Shown here: positions 36,403-45,204 of the stretch, one piece after another
How positions within the stretch are numbered: position 1 is the first letter of the stretch
Layout: every line of letters begins with the position of its first letter
DNA from: Hyphomicrobiales bacterium
GTDB taxonomy: Bacteria > Pseudomonadota > Alphaproteobacteria > Rhizobiales > Devosiaceae
Direction of reading: 5' to 3'
Length of the DNA stretch: 64,000 nt
NCBI GenBank assembly: GCA_900470445.1
Contig: UCAU01000001.1
Coordinates: 199 to 64,198, forward strand
Position numbers and translations under genes: made by a program
The notes under the pieces: generated by a model
What the model was told of the DNA's origin: nothing
Databases searched by the model: none
What the model saw: only the letters and a program-made list of their open reading frames with translations

Positions 36403-38016
36403 TCAAAAGAGGCTTTCCTGCGTGCCGCCATCCGATGGTGGACGCGGTTTCTTTTTGATGACCGGGCTGCCCGCTATAGTAGCGCCCACGGCGCCATCGG
36501 CAAACTCGATTGCGACCGCGTCGCCCGGCGAAAGCGCAGACTTGTCCTGCACCAGATTGCCCGCTTCGTCCTTGATCACGGCATAGCCGCGCGCCAGCAC
36601 GCTTTTATAGCTGAGCGAGAGCAGCAGCTTGGATGATTGGCTGAGGGCGGAGCGCCGGTCGGCCATGGCCTGGGTGACGCTGGTGAGCAGGTTTGCCGCC
36701 AGCGGGGCCAGCTGGCTGCGCGAATGGCGCAATTCGGCGCGCAGGGCGTTGGGCGAAAGCTTGGGGCCGATGGCGTCGAGCAAAGCGCGCCTGCGTTCCA
36801 CCAGCCGCGCGGCCGCGTTGGCCAGGCGCTCGGCGCGGGGATCATGGGTGAGCCGGGCGCGCTCGACGGTTTTACGCAGGCCGGCATTGCTGCGCATGGC
36901 GAGATTACCCAACCGTTCGGCCATTTCGAGCTGGCGGCGCGCCAGCAATTGCGGCACGAGGCGCGGCTCGACGCGAGAGAGATGCACACGCTGGGCCTGC
37001 ACCGAATGGCGCAGGGCGGCGCCCAGATTGCTCGCCGCGTGATCGAGGCGTTGGCGCTGGGTGGCGACGAGATCTGCCGGGCGGGGCAGACCTGCGGTCG
37101 CGGCGCGCAACCGGTCGCGGGCGCTTAGCGTCAGCCGCCGTGCGGCTTGCCGCTGGCGACCACCGAGATCGTCGACATAGCCGATCAGCTCGGCCCGCAC
37201 CGGCACGGCCGCTTCGGCGGCGGCGGTGGGGGTGGGCGCGCGCATGTCGGAGGCATAGTCGATCAGCGTTGTATCGGTTTCGTGGCCCACGGCCGAAATG
37301 ATCGGGATGGCGCTGGCGGCCACGGCGCGCACCACGGCTTCTTCGTTGAAGCCCCAAAGGTCTTCGATGGAGCCGCCGCCGCGCGCCACGATCAGAATAT
37401 CGGGGCGCGGAATAGGGCCATTGGGCAGCAGCGCGTTGAAGCCCTCGATGGCATTGACCACTTCGGGCGCGCAGGTATCGCCCTGCACCCGCACCGGCCA
37501 GACCAGCACATGGCTGGGGAAGCGGTCATTGAGGCGGTGCAGGATATCGCGGATCACCGCGCCCGTGGGCGAGGTGACGACGCCGATGACGCGCGGCAGA
37601 TAGGGCAGGTCGCGCTTGCGCTCGCGCGCGAAGAGACCTTCGGCGAGGAGCTTCTTGCGACGCTCCTCGAGCAGCGCCATCAGGGCGCCGGCACCGGCGG
37701 GCTCGATATTGTCGATGACGATCTGGTATTTCGAGGAGCGCGGGAAGGTGGTCAGCCGCCCGGTGGCGATCACTTCAAGCCCTTCCTCGGGCTTGAAGGT
37801 CAGCTTGGCATAATTGCCCTTCCACACCACCGCGTCGATCGAGGCATTCTCGTCCTTGAGCGTGAAATAGGCGTGGCCCGAGGAATGCTGGCCCCGATAG
37901 CCGGAGATTTCCCCGCGCACCCGCACATGCCCGAATTCATCCTCAACCGTGCGTTTGACCGCCTGGGCGATCTCGGAAACGGTAAATTCGGCAGCATTGG
38001 TGAGGGCATCAGACAT
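36403..38016 (-). CDS. xseA: Exodeoxyribonuclease VII large subunit
   Basis: Catalytic subunit of the ssDNA exonuclease ExoVII. The protein has 537 residues. The N-terminal OB-fold has EFTVSEIAQAVKRTVED and VRVRGEISGYRGQHSSGHAYFTLKD. The catalytic core has GVVTSPTGAVIRDILHRL, DILIVARGGGSIEDLWGFNEE and SAVGHETDTTLIDYASDMRAPTPTAAAE. A long helical, Arg-rich region (~290-470) follows, as expected for the subunit-binding stalk. The ATG at 38016 is the conserved start. xseB is not adjacent. Confidence 0.97.
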   Translation of the reverse strand: MSDALTNAAEFTVSEIAQAVKRTVEDEFGHVRVRGEISGYRGQHSSGHAYFTLKDENASIDAVVWKGNYAKLTFKPEEGLEVIATGRLTTFPRSSKYQIVIDNIEPAGAGALMALLEERRKKLLAEGLFARERKRDLPYLPRVIGVVTSPTGAVIRDILHRLNDRFPSHVLVWPVRVQGDTCAPEVVNAIEGFNALLPNGPIPRPDILIVARGGGSIEDLWGFNEEAVVRAVAASAIPIISAVGHETDTTLIDYASDMRAPTPTAAAEAAVPVRAELIGYVDDLGGRQRQAARRLTLSARDRLRAATAGLPRPADLVATQRQRLDHAASNLGAALRHSVQAQRVHLSRVEPRLVPQLLARRQLEMAERLGNLAMRSNAGLRKTVERARLTHDPRAERLANAAARLVERRRALLDAIGPKLSPNALRAELRHSRSQLAPLAANLLTSVTQAMADRRSALSQSSKLLLSLSYKSVLARGYAVIKDEAGNLVQDKSALSPGDAVAIEFADGAVGATIAGSPVIKKKPRPPSDGGTQESLF

Positions 38017-38077
38017 GCCACTCTGGTGCGGCAATTGGCGGAGGAGGTCAAGGGCGGAGCCGAGAGCCACGATCTAA

Positions 38078-38190
38078 TTCCCTCCCCCTTGGGGAGGGCT
38101 GGGGTGGATGCGGCGGCCTCCAGATACTTAATGTCGGTGGGGAGTGCGGCACCCCCACCCTCAATCCCTCCCCACAAGGGGGAGGGAGGC
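38078..38190. repeat. Family A repeat pair (R unit then L unit) upstream of xseA
   Basis: The left unit TCCCTCCCCCTTGGGGAGGG continues into CTGGGGTGG. The right unit CACCCCCACCCTCAATCCCT ends in CCCACAAGGGGGAGGGAGG. It is arranged like the pairs at 15719-15850 and 51926-52042 and lacks a payload gene. Confidence 0.85.
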
Positions 38191-38227
38191 AGATCGGGGC
38201 TCTCAAGCCCATCTTAAAACTTGAATA

Positions 38228-38695
38228 CTAAGGCTTGACCCAGGCCTGCGCAGGCGAGCCATGCCGGCCCCAGGCAAAATAACGAAAGCCTTCGTCGTCG
38301 GTGTCCGCTACCAGGGCAAAGCCGGCGGCACGCATCAAACGCTCGCTAGCCACATTGCCCGCTTCGATGCCGACAATGAACTCATCTGTATCGTCATAGC
38401 GCGGTGCAGCGAGCAAAACTGCGATCATGGCGCGTCCCAGGCCACGTCCTCGCAACTGTGGCGCAGTCACAAGCGCGAAGCTCGCGCGCCGGTCCGGGTA
38501 ACTTTCGCAATCGATCAGCCCCACCGGTTCGTCCTGCCAAATGGCCAGAAAGGCGTCACGGCCCGGCCCACATAACCGTAGGGTTTCTTCTGGCCAGTCC
38601 GGCCCACCCAGCCAGCGCCGCGTTTCGACGTCGTCGAACCATGGTCGCACTAGCTGTAAATCCGCCGCTGCGAAGGGCCGCAGCCGCAAGCTCAC
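38228..38695 (-). CDS. GNAT-family N-acetyltransferase
   Basis: A 155-residue acetyl-CoA-dependent transferase. The acetyl-CoA loop is seen in [23 protein letters not shown] (R/QxxGxG/A form RGRGLG), followed by GIEAGNVASERLMRAAGFALVADTDDEGFRYFAW. The substrate is unknown. The start overlaps the end of the upstream LysR gene by 4 bp, so the two are co-translated. Confidence 0.9.
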   Translation of the reverse strand: MSLRLRPFAAADLQLVRPWFDDVETRRWLGGPDWPEETLRLCGPGRDAFLAIWQDEPVGLIDCESYPDRRASFALVTAPQLRGRGLGRAMIAVLLAAPRYDDTDEFIVGIEAGNVASERLMRAAGFALVADTDDEGFRYFAWGRHGSPAQAWVKP

Positions 38696-39582
38696 TCAGC
38701 CGCCTCGGCATGGGCAGGGGCGGGTTCGAGATTGCCCATGGACTGCACGATGTGGTTGGCCAGGGCGTCGTAGATGCCGCCATAGGCGTGGCTGGCGCGC
38801 ATCAGGGCGATTTCGGCATCGGCCAGGCGCGGCAGGCCCATATCTTCGCTGATCACGCGCATGCCCGGTTGCATGGCGCTTTCCGGCAGGAAGCCCACGG
38901 CAAGGTCGGACAGCACCGCGCTCGAAATAGCGGTGGCGTTGGACGAGGTATAGGCGACGCGATAATCGGTGCCGTCGCGGTTGAGCGCCTCCATGGCGCT
39001 CTTGCGCCAGATGCAACCGGGCGATCCGCAGGCAATGGCCAGGGGTTCGCTGGCCAAGGCCCGACCGCCATGGCTGGCGACCCAATACATCTTTTCGGTG
39101 CGGAACAGCTCGCCGTAATTCTGCTCGGTGCCCTGGGTGAAGACGATGATGTCATAGCGCCCCGATCGCATGCCCGAGAGCAGGTCTTCGGACGCCATGC
39201 AGGCCACATCCACCGCGATCTTGGGATGGGTGCGCTGGAAGCTGGAGAGGATGACCGGCAGCAGCCGCACGGCGTAATCGTCCGGCACGCCGAAGCGGAT
39301 CTGGCCGGACAGGTCCCCATCGGAGAAATGGTCGAGAATTTCGGCATTGGTGCGCAACATGCGCCGCGCCCGCGCGTAAAGCGCCTCGCCGTGATTGGTC
39401 AAAGCGACAGTGCGGCCGTCACGCGTCAATAGCGGCTGGCCCAGCCGCTCCTCAAGGCGTTTGATCTGCATGGAGACGGCTGACTGGGTCTTGTTCACCC
39501 GGCGGGCCGCCTCGGTGAAACTGCCGCAATCGGCAATGGCGCAGAAGCTCTGCAATTGGTCCAGATCGAGAGGGGCGGTCAT
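38692..39582 (-). CDS. LysR-family transcriptional regulator
   Basis: A LysR-type regulator of 296 residues. The wHTH at 7-65 contains LQSFCAIADCGSFTEAA and KTQSAVSMQIKRLEERLG. The effector domain runs from ~95, with IRFGVPDDYAVRLLPVILSSF at its start. It is divergent from the DUF1127 gene, with an ATAGAT-N8-ATCTAT repeat between them, and is coupled with a GNAT gene downstream. The ligand is unknown. Confidence 0.93.
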   Translation of the reverse strand: MTAPLDLDQLQSFCAIADCGSFTEAARRVNKTQSAVSMQIKRLEERLGQPLLTRDGRTVALTNHGEALYARARRMLRTNAEILDHFSDGDLSGQIRFGVPDDYAVRLLPVILSSFQRTHPKIAVDVACMASEDLLSGMRSGRYDIIVFTQGTEQNYGELFRTEKMYWVASHGGRALASEPLAIACGSPGCIWRKSAMEALNRDGTDYRVAYTSSNATAISSAVLSDLAVGFLPESAMQPGMRVISEDMGLPRLADAEIALMRASHAYGGIYDALANHIVQSMGNLEPAPAHAEAAE

Positions 39583-39606
39583 TCCGATACCTCATCACTC
39601 AAATTG

Positions 39607-39626
39607 ATAGATCGGATGAAATCTAT
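39607..39626. promoter_or_regulatory. Probable LysR operator in the LysR/DUF1127 divergent region
   Basis: Perfect inverted repeat ATAGAT-CGGATGAA-ATCTAT, 25 bp upstream of the LysR start and about 112 bp upstream of the DUF1127 start. It fits the T-N11-A type and is the clearest symmetry in the region. Confidence 0.65.
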
Positions 39627-39737
39627 TTGTTAGACGAATGGAAGTCCAGTGCGCTATCACATCATTATCGACGCGAAACGACACCGCGCCAGTCCCGCCG
39701 GCCTCCCTTCGGCACAACCACATTCCTGGAGACTATC

Positions 39738-39998
39738 ATGGCTCTCTCGCTTTTCGGCGAGCGGTCAGTCGCGGCCGCCACGCCCTTTCGTCCGTTTGCC
39801 GCATTCGTGCGCTGGATCGCCAAGGCGCAAGCAGCCCGCACCCGCCGGACTGCGCTGACGAGCCTGCTTGAGCTGGACCATGCCCGGCTCAATGACCTGG
39901 GCATTACGCGCCAGGATGTCGTCGATGCCGTGCGCAATCACGGTCCGGCAGCGAGTCTGGCGCTCAATATGGCGCGCGCCAGCAACGCCCGGCGCTAG
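39738..39998 (+). CDS. DUF1127 domain small protein
   Basis: An 86-residue basic protein. The C-terminal half has the DUF1127 (YjiS-like) core, ARTRRTALTSLLELDHARLNDLGITRQDV. The N-terminal half is Phe/Ala/Arg-rich. DUF1127 proteins are Arg-rich, stress-induced small proteins, some of which bind RNA and influence phosphate or RNA metabolism. The ATG at 39738 is chosen because the upstream frame is not conserved. The downstream region has a terminator and possible RNA structure. Confidence 0.85.
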   Translation: MALSLFGERSVAAATPFRPFAAFVRWIAKAQAARTRRTALTSLLELDHARLNDLGITRQDVVDAVRNHGPAASLALNMARASNARR

Positions 39999-40059
39999 GA
40001 TCGCGTAAAACCTGTTGCCATGTTTCGGACCAAATCGGAGCGGCAACAAGGAGATGGGG

Positions 40060-40255
40060 ATGTGAGGTTCTGATTCCGTTTGAACCCGCGACCCCCTGAA
40101 ATTCCCTTTGCGTCGGCTACCCATGCGGCCGGCGCTCTTCCGTTGGTACGGACATTCCCTTGGAGTGCTTGTGCCATCTCCCGGGCCGGTTTTGCCACCG
40201 GTCCCGTTTCCTGATGACTTGCCGGACAGTGCCGAGGCACTTGTCCGGCTTTTTT
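40060..40255 (+). ncRNA. Candidate small RNA or structured 3' UTR after the DUF1127 gene
   Basis: No protein-coding frame is convincing here, yet the strand ends with a strong + strand terminator (40221-40255). Just before it is another hairpin at 40182-40206 (CGGGCCGGT / ACCGGTCCCG). The transcript would be on the plus strand, either an extension of the DUF1127 mRNA or a separate sRNA. In Rhodobacter, DUF1127-gene 3' UTRs release the CcsR sRNAs; the CCUCCUCCC motif of those is not present here. Start position is a guess. Confidence 0.4.
40221..40255 (+). terminator. Rho-independent terminator, plus strand
   Basis: The arms GCCGGACAGTGC and GCACTTGTCCGGC form a GC-rich hairpin followed by six T (40250-40255). 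The minus-strand side has no T-tract, so it ends a rightward transcript, not the PilZ gene. Confidence 0.85.
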
Positions 40256-40269
40256 CATTTGGGATTGGT

Positions 40270-40515
40270 TCAGCCGAACTTGACGCCGATTTCGGTCGCT
40301 GTTTTCCACGCGACGGTGCAGGCGTGCTTGCGACCGTCATCCATGGCCAGCTCAAACGTGTCGGGAATGCCGATAATGCTGGTGACCTTGAGCCGGGCGC
40401 CGGTCTCGGAGAGATTGCGCACGGTGCATTGAAAGGTCGAGAAGCCGTCATTGATGACGATCTTGCCGCCCTTGAGCACACGCTGGCGCGGGGCGGCACG
40501 CTGTTCTTCGGTCAT
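40270..40515 (-). CDS. PilZ domain protein
   Basis: An 81-residue single-domain PilZ protein. The c-di-GMP-binding pattern is seen as an Arg-rich start RAAPRQRVLKGG and NLSETGARLKV, matching RxxxR and (D/N)xSxxG. It ends WKTATEIGVKFG. Such small PilZ proteins act as c-di-GMP receptors; a PAS-GGDEF-EAL enzyme is encoded at 53364. The start at 40515 removes a non-homologous extension that would overlap ialB. Confidence 0.9.
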   Translation of the reverse strand: MTEEQRAAPRQRVLKGGKIVINDGFSTFQCTVRNLSETGARLKVTSIIGIPDTFELAMDDGRKHACTVAWKTATEIGVKFG

Positions 40516-40528
40516 TGGAAACTCCAGA

Positions 40529-41038
40529 TCAGGGGAGTTGGGCAAATCCGTCTTTGAAGCCGTTGAGCGACACCGGAATGCCGATGCCTTCTTCGGGAGT
40601 CTTGAACACCACGAAAATGGCGTCCTTGCCATTGGATAGCGTCTCGATCAGGCTGTCGTCCAGCACCACTTCGGCAACGCAGCCATTGGGCAGGCAGCGC
40701 ACAAAGGCGACGCGACCCATATCCTTGCCATCGACATTGAGGCCCAGGCCATTGGGCAGCAGCACGCCAAGCGGGGCCAATACGCGCAGCAGGCGCGCTT
40801 CGCGATCGGCGGTGCGCAGCACGATGACGGAGAGGCCCACATTGGGCTGGTCCTCGGCCATCACGTTCTGGATGATCGCGCATTGCTCAAAGCTGGCACC
40901 GGGCGGGGTATCGCAGCTCATCTGCCAATCGCCATACTGAGCCTTGACCACACCCTGGGCCATGGAACTGCCCGTGGCGCCGGCAAGGGCGAGCAGGGCA
41001 AGGCCGCCAACGGCCAGACGCTTCAAATTCGGCTTCAC
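40529..41038 (-). CDS. Invasion associated locus B (IalB) family protein
   Basis: A 169-residue exported protein. The signal peptide is MKPNLKRLAVGGLALLALAGATGSSMAQG (cleavage after MAQ). The mature part has YGDWQMSCDTPPG with Cys pairs (SCDT / EQCAI / RCLPNGC) typical of IalB. The family is named from Bartonella but is widespread in free-living alphaproteobacteria, where its role is unclear. It lies 13 bp upstream of the PilZ gene on the same strand. Confidence 0.92.
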   Translation of the reverse strand: MKPNLKRLAVGGLALLALAGATGSSMAQGVVKAQYGDWQMSCDTPPGASFEQCAIIQNVMAEDQPNVGLSVIVLRTADREARLLRVLAPLGVLLPNGLGLNVDGKDMGRVAFVRCLPNGCVAEVVLDDSLIETLSNGKDAIFVVFKTPEEGIGIPVSLNGFKDGFAQLP

Positions 41039-41366
41039 TCTATCACTTCTCCTGAACGAATCGGGCGCCCGCGTGAGGTTGTCCCTGTTTCCAACAGGGG
41101 AGGGTGCAAGTCAACCAAAGCCCGGATTCATTGGGAATATGGCTGGAAAACTGCGGCAAGGGTGAGGCGTTTTTGCGCTGAGGGGGAACATTATGACGCA
41201 GCGCGGGGCTCAATCGGGCCAATAGACTCCGCCATTCTGATGTGATTTAGGTCAGCGCAGAGTTTTTGCGCTCCGAGGTTGAGTCGGGGCGGCGTAGCTA
41301 TGCCGCTGTTTTTATCCCCTCAATTCTTGGCGCGTGTGCACCAACGGCAGTCGATTAGGGGGTTAA
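41039..41366. other. Intergenic region with the cox operon promoter and ialB promoter
   Basis: 328 bp between the divergent ialB and coxB. It contains a short perfect hairpin CCCTGTT-TCC-AACAGGG (41083-41099) near ialB and a direct repeat GTTTTTGCGCT at 41169 and 41262. No gene was found. An AGGGGG site precedes the coxB start. Confidence 0.5.
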
Positions 41367-42311
41367 GTGGTGACCGGACAGTTCTTCAAAGGGATGGGAG
41401 CCGTGTCGGCCGCCGCCATGGCGCTGATGCCTGCCCTTGCCGTTGCGCAAGAGGCGACGGAGGAAGCGGGCTATACGGCGGGACATCCTCTGCCCGGCCA
41501 GTTCCATCTGCAGCGGTCGGTGACCCCGATCATGGATTCCATCACCGCGTTCCATGATGGCATCCTGATGTGGACGATCAGCCTGATCGTGCTCTTCGTG
41601 CTGGCGCTGCTGATCGTCATCGTCGTCCGGTTCAACGCCAAGGCCAATCCTACTCCGGCGCGCTTCACCCATAATACGCTGGTCGAAGTGGTGTGGACCG
41701 TGCTGCCCATCGTGGTGCTGATCATCATCGCTATTCCCTCCTTCGGCGTGCTCAGCGACCAGCTGACGACACCTGATGGCGAGCGCAAATATCTGGGCTC
41801 CAACATTTTCTCGTTCGGCGAAGTCGATGTGCCGGCGCCCGAGCTGACCATCAAGGCCACCGGCCAGCAATGGTATTGGGACTATGAATATGTCGATCAG
41901 GGTGTCGCACTGACCTCGCTAATGCTGCAGGAAGATGGCGACCAGGGTCGTCTGGCGCTCAAGCCGAACCAGCCGCGCCTGCTGGCGGTCGACAATGAAC
42001 TGGTCGTTCCGGTGGATACCACCGTGCGCATGCAGATCACGGCTGATCCGACCGGCGTGATCCACGCTTTCGCGGTGCCCTCCTTCGGCATCAAGATCGA
42101 CGCCGTGCCGGGCCGCCTGAACGAAACCTGGTTCAATGCGCGTGAAACCGGCGTCTATTACGGCCAGTGCTCGGAACTGTGCGGTAAGGACCATGCGTTC
42201 ATGCCCATCGCGGTGCGCGTCGTTACCAAGGAAGAGTTCGCGGCCTTTATCGCGGCCTTCAAGGGCGGCGATTATGCTGCCGCCAATGCGACGCTCGCGG
42301 CGCTCCAGTAA
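41367..42311 (+). CDS. coxB: Cytochrome c oxidase subunit II
   Basis: Carries the CuA centre that accepts electrons from cytochrome c in aa3 oxidase. The protein has 314 residues. A signal-like N-terminus (GAVSAAAMALMPALAVAQE) is followed by two TM helices (~68-90 and ~110-130). The periplasmic cupredoxin domain has GQQWYWDYEY and the CuA ligands in YYGQCSELCGKDHAFMP. It uses one of two adjacent GTG codons (41367 or 41370). First gene of the cox operon. Confidence 0.97.
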   Translation: MVTGQFFKGMGAVSAAAMALMPALAVAQEATEEAGYTAGHPLPGQFHLQRSVTPIMDSITAFHDGILMWTISLIVLFVLALLIVIVVRFNAKANPTPARFTHNTLVEVVWTVLPIVVLIIIAIPSFGVLSDQLTTPDGERKYLGSNIFSFGEVDVPAPELTIKATGQQWYWDYEYVDQGVALTSLMLQEDGDQGRLALKPNQPRLLAVDNELVVPVDTTVRMQITADPTGVIHAFAVPSFGIKIDAVPGRLNETWFNARETGVYYGQCSELCGKDHAFMPIAVRVVTKEEFAAFIAAFKGGDYAAANATLAALQ

Positions 42312-42333
42312 GGCTTAGGGGACACTGACAAAA

Positions 42334-44028
42334 ATGGCCGATACCGCTCACCTCGAAGCCCACGCCACGGGACACGACCACGCCCATGACGCGCACCAGC
42401 CCACCGGCTGGCGCCGCTGGCTCTACTCCACCAATCACAAAGACATTGGTGTGATGTACCTGATCTTCTCGATCGTCGCCGGCATTGTCGGCGGCCTGCT
42501 GTCCGGCGTCATGCGCATGGAACTGCAGGAGCCGGGCATCCAGATTTTCCATGGCCTTGCCGCCATGACCTATGGCGTGGAAGGCGATGCCGCCCTCGAC
42601 GCCGGCAAGCACATGTATAATGTGTTCACCACCGCCCATGCCCTGATCATGGTGTTCTTCGTGGTGATGCCTGCCACCTTCGGCGGTTTCGGCAATTATT
42701 TTGCCCCGCTGATGATCGGCGCGCCGGATACCGCTTTCCCGCGCATCAACAATATCGCCTTCTGGCTGCTGCCGCCTTCCTTCATCCTGCTGCTGATGAG
42801 CCTGTTCTTTGAAGGCGCCGGCGCAGGTGCGCTGGGCTTTGGTGGCGGCTGGACCATCTATCCCCCGCTGTCGACCACCGGCCATCCAGGCCCGGCGCTC
42901 GACTTTGCCATCCTGGCGCTGCACGTCTCGGGTATTTCCTCGATCCTTGGCGCCATCAACCTGATCACCACCATCTTCAACATGCGCGCTCCGGGCATGA
43001 CGCTGCACAAGATGCCGCTGTTTGCCTGGTCGATCCTGGTGACCGCCTTCCTGCTGCTGCTGGCTCTGCCGGTGCTGGCCGGCGCCATCACCATGTTGCT
43101 GACCGACCGCAATTTCGGCACTGCCTTCTTCAAGCCCGACCAGGGCGGCGATCCGGTGCTGTTCCAGCATCTGTTCTGGTTCTTCGGCCACCCCGAAGTG
43201 TACATCATGATCCTGCCGGGCTTCGGCGTGGTCAGCCACATCGTCTCCACCTTCAGCCGCAAGCCGATCTTCGGCTACATGGCCATGGCCTATGCCATGG
43301 TGGCCATCGGCTTCGTGGGCTTCGTGGTGTGGGCGCACCACATGTACACCACCGGCCTCAGCCTTGATGTGCAGCGCTATTTCGTGGCTGCAACCATGGT
43401 CATCGCGGTGCCCACGGGCGTCAAGATCTTCTCGTGGATCGCCACCATGTGGGGCGGCTCCATCACCTTCCGTACGCCCATGCTGTGGGCCATCGGCTTC
43501 ATCTTCCTGTTCACCGTTGGTGGTGTGACGGGCGTGGTGCTGGCCAATGCCGGTGCGGACCGTGCGCTGCACGACACCTATTATGTAGTTGCCCACTTCC
43601 ACTATGTGCTGTCGCTGGGCGCCGTGTTCTCGATCTTTGCGGCCTGGTACTATTGGTACCCGAAAATGTTCGGCTGGATGTACAACGAGAAGCTCGCCAA
43701 TGCGCACTTCTGGGTTATGTTCATCGGCGTGAACCTGATCTTCTTCCCGCAGCACTTCCTGGGTCTTGCGGGCATGCCGCGCCGCTATATCGACTATCCG
43801 GATGCGTTTGGTTTCTTCAACCGCATCTCCTCGATCGGCTATTACATCACCTTCGTGGCCATGCTGATCTTCTTCTACGCCATGTGGGAAGCCGCCCGGA
43901 AGAAGCGTCCGGCTGGTGACAATCCCTGGGGCGATGGTGCAACCACCCTGGAATGGACGCTGAGCTCGCCTCCGCCCTTCCACCAGTTCACCACCCTGCC
44001 CAAGATCGACTCGACCAACGCGCATTAA
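42334..44028 (+). CDS. coxA: Cytochrome c oxidase subunit I
   Basis: Catalytic subunit of the aa3-type haem-copper oxidase. The protein has 564 residues and 12 TM helices. CuB and active-site segments include [18 protein letters not shown] (His-Tyr crosslink region), [10 protein letters not shown] and [35 protein letters not shown], with haem ligands. [13 protein letters not shown] opens the core. Type A1 features (YIMILPGFG) suggest a mitochondrial-like proton-pumping oxidase. It lies 22 bp after coxB. Confidence 0.98.
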   Translation: MADTAHLEAHATGHDHAHDAHQPTGWRRWLYSTNHKDIGVMYLIFSIVAGIVGGLLSGVMRMELQEPGIQIFHGLAAMTYGVEGDAALDAGKHMYNVFTTAHALIMVFFVVMPATFGGFGNYFAPLMIGAPDTAFPRINNIAFWLLPPSFILLLMSLFFEGAGAGALGFGGGWTIYPPLSTTGHPGPALDFAILALHVSGISSILGAINLITTIFNMRAPGMTLHKMPLFAWSILVTAFLLLLALPVLAGAITMLLTDRNFGTAFFKPDQGGDPVLFQHLFWFFGHPEVYIMILPGFGVVSHIVSTFSRKPIFGYMAMAYAMVAIGFVGFVVWAHHMYTTGLSLDVQRYFVAATMVIAVPTGVKIFSWIATMWGGSITFRTPMLWAIGFIFLFTVGGVTGVVLANAGADRALHDTYYVVAHFHYVLSLGAVFSIFAAWYYWYPKMFGWMYNEKLANAHFWVMFIGVNLIFFPQHFLGLAGMPRRYIDYPDAFGFFNRISSIGYYITFVAMLIFFYAMWEAARKKRPAGDNPWGDGATTLEWTLSSPPPFHQFTTLPKIDSTNAH

Positions 44029-44046
44029 GCGCAGCGACGAACCACC

Positions 44047-44066
44047 GGGCCGCGTATGCGCGGCCC
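44047..44066 (+). terminator. Intercistronic hairpin between coxA and ctaB
   Basis: Perfect 8-bp stem GGGCCGCG-TATG-CGCGGCCC 18 bp after the coxA stop. No T-tract follows, so it is more likely an mRNA-stability or partial-termination element than a full terminator. Confidence 0.5.
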
Positions 44067-44089
44067 AATCCCGGATAAAGGCAGAGCCA

Positions 44090-45022
44090 GTGGCTTATAT
44101 TCATGACAATCGGAAGGTGCCTGCAATGACAGGTGAAGCGCGCGTGGAGGACTACCTCGCGCTCTTGAAGCCGAACGTCATGCAATTGGTCGTCTTCACC
44201 GCCATTGTCGGCCTTGTGGTTGCCCCCGGCGGCATCCATCCGGTGATCGGCGTCATCGCCATCATCTGCATCGCCATCGGGGCCGGGGCCTCGGGCGCGC
44301 TCAATATGTGGTATGATGCCGATATCGACGCCATCATGAGCCGCACGGCCAATCGGCCCATCCCGGCCGGTCGCATTACCGGGGGCGAAGCGCTGGTCTT
44401 TGGCCTTGTGCTGTCGGTATTTTCGGTGGCGCTGCTGGGGCTGGCGACCAATTGGGTCGCGGCGGGGTTGCTGGCCTTCACCATCTTCTTCTACGCCGTC
44501 ATCTATACGATGTGGCTCAAGCGCTCGACGCCGCAGAATATCGTCATTGGTGGCGCGGCCGGTGCTTTCCCACCCATGGTGGGGTGGGCTGCCGTGAGCG
44601 GCACCATCACCATGGAAAGCGTCGCGCTGTTCCTCATCATCTTCCTGTGGACCCCGCCGCATTTCTGGGCCCTGGCGCTCTATAAGCAGAGCGACTATGG
44701 CGCGGCCGGCGTGCCCATGATGCCCAATGTGGCCGGCGAAGCTTCGACCAAATTCCAGATCCTGGCCTATACGGCGCTGCTGGCTGTCTCTTCGCTGCTG
44801 CCCAGCTGGCTCGGCTTTGCCGGCACGATCTATTCCGTCGTCGCGGTGATCACCGGCGCTTCGTTCCTGTTCCTTGCCTGGCGGCTTTATCGCACCAATG
44901 AGGACGTGCCGATGCGCAAGGCGGCGCGCGTCGTGTTCAACTATTCGCTGAGCTATCTGTTCGTTCTGTTCTTTGCCCTGCTGGCCGACAACCTGCTCGC
45001 GCGTTTTGGGATGTTTGCCTGA
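44090..45022 (+). CDS. ctaB: Protoheme IX farnesyltransferase (haem O synthase)
   Basis: Adds a farnesyl chain to haem b to make haem O, the precursor of haem A for CoxA. A 310-residue membrane protein of the UbiA fold. Asp-rich motifs are [19 protein letters not shown] and the later [12 protein letters not shown] region, with [18 protein letters not shown] at the start. It uses GTG 44090; an ATG at 44126 would trim 12 residues. It ends overlapping the next gene by one base. Confidence 0.97.
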   Translation: MAYIHDNRKVPAMTGEARVEDYLALLKPNVMQLVVFTAIVGLVVAPGGIHPVIGVIAIICIAIGAGASGALNMWYDADIDAIMSRTANRPIPAGRITGGEALVFGLVLSVFSVALLGLATNWVAAGLLAFTIFFYAVIYTMWLKRSTPQNIVIGGAAGAFPPMVGWAAVSGTITMESVALFLIIFLWTPPHFWALALYKQSDYGAAGVPMMPNVAGEASTKFQILAYTALLAVSSLLPSWLGFAGTIYSVVAVITGASFLFLAWRLYRTNEDVPMRKAARVVFNYSLSYLFVLFFALLADNLLARFGMFA

Positions 45023-45204
45023 TGTCTGCCCCCGACGAAATCCACGAAGTCATTATCCTGCCGCCTGAAGTCGAGGCCGCGCGCGCCAAGGTACGCCGCC
45101 GTCGCTCGATCGCGTTGGGATTGGGCCTGGCCCTGTTTGCGCTGACCTTCTATCTGCTGACCATCATCAAGATGGGCCCGGCTTTGTTCGACCGGGCGCT
45201 CTGA
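45022..45204 (+). CDS. CoxF-like small membrane protein of the cox operon
   Basis: A 60-residue protein with a charged N-terminus (EIHEVIILPPEVEAARAKVRRRR) and one TM helix (SIALGLGLALFALTFYLLTII). It sits between ctaB and ctaG with one-base overlaps on both sides (TGATG). A small one-span protein in this position is typical of alphaproteobacterial cox operons (CoxF). Likely an assembly accessory; the exact role is not known. Confidence 0.8.
   Translation: MSAPDEIHEVIILPPEVEAARAKVRRRRSIALGLGLALFALTFYLLTIIKMGPALFDRAL

Noticed and set aside
40108..40557. Plus-strand protein across the PilZ gene
   Set aside because: It crosses a strong terminator and lies antisense to a recognisable PilZ protein; no family similarity.
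42259..44025. A 588-codon open frame antisense to coxA
   Set aside because: His/Asp/Glu-rich composition with no motifs, and complete overlap with a certain gene; a GC-driven shadow.
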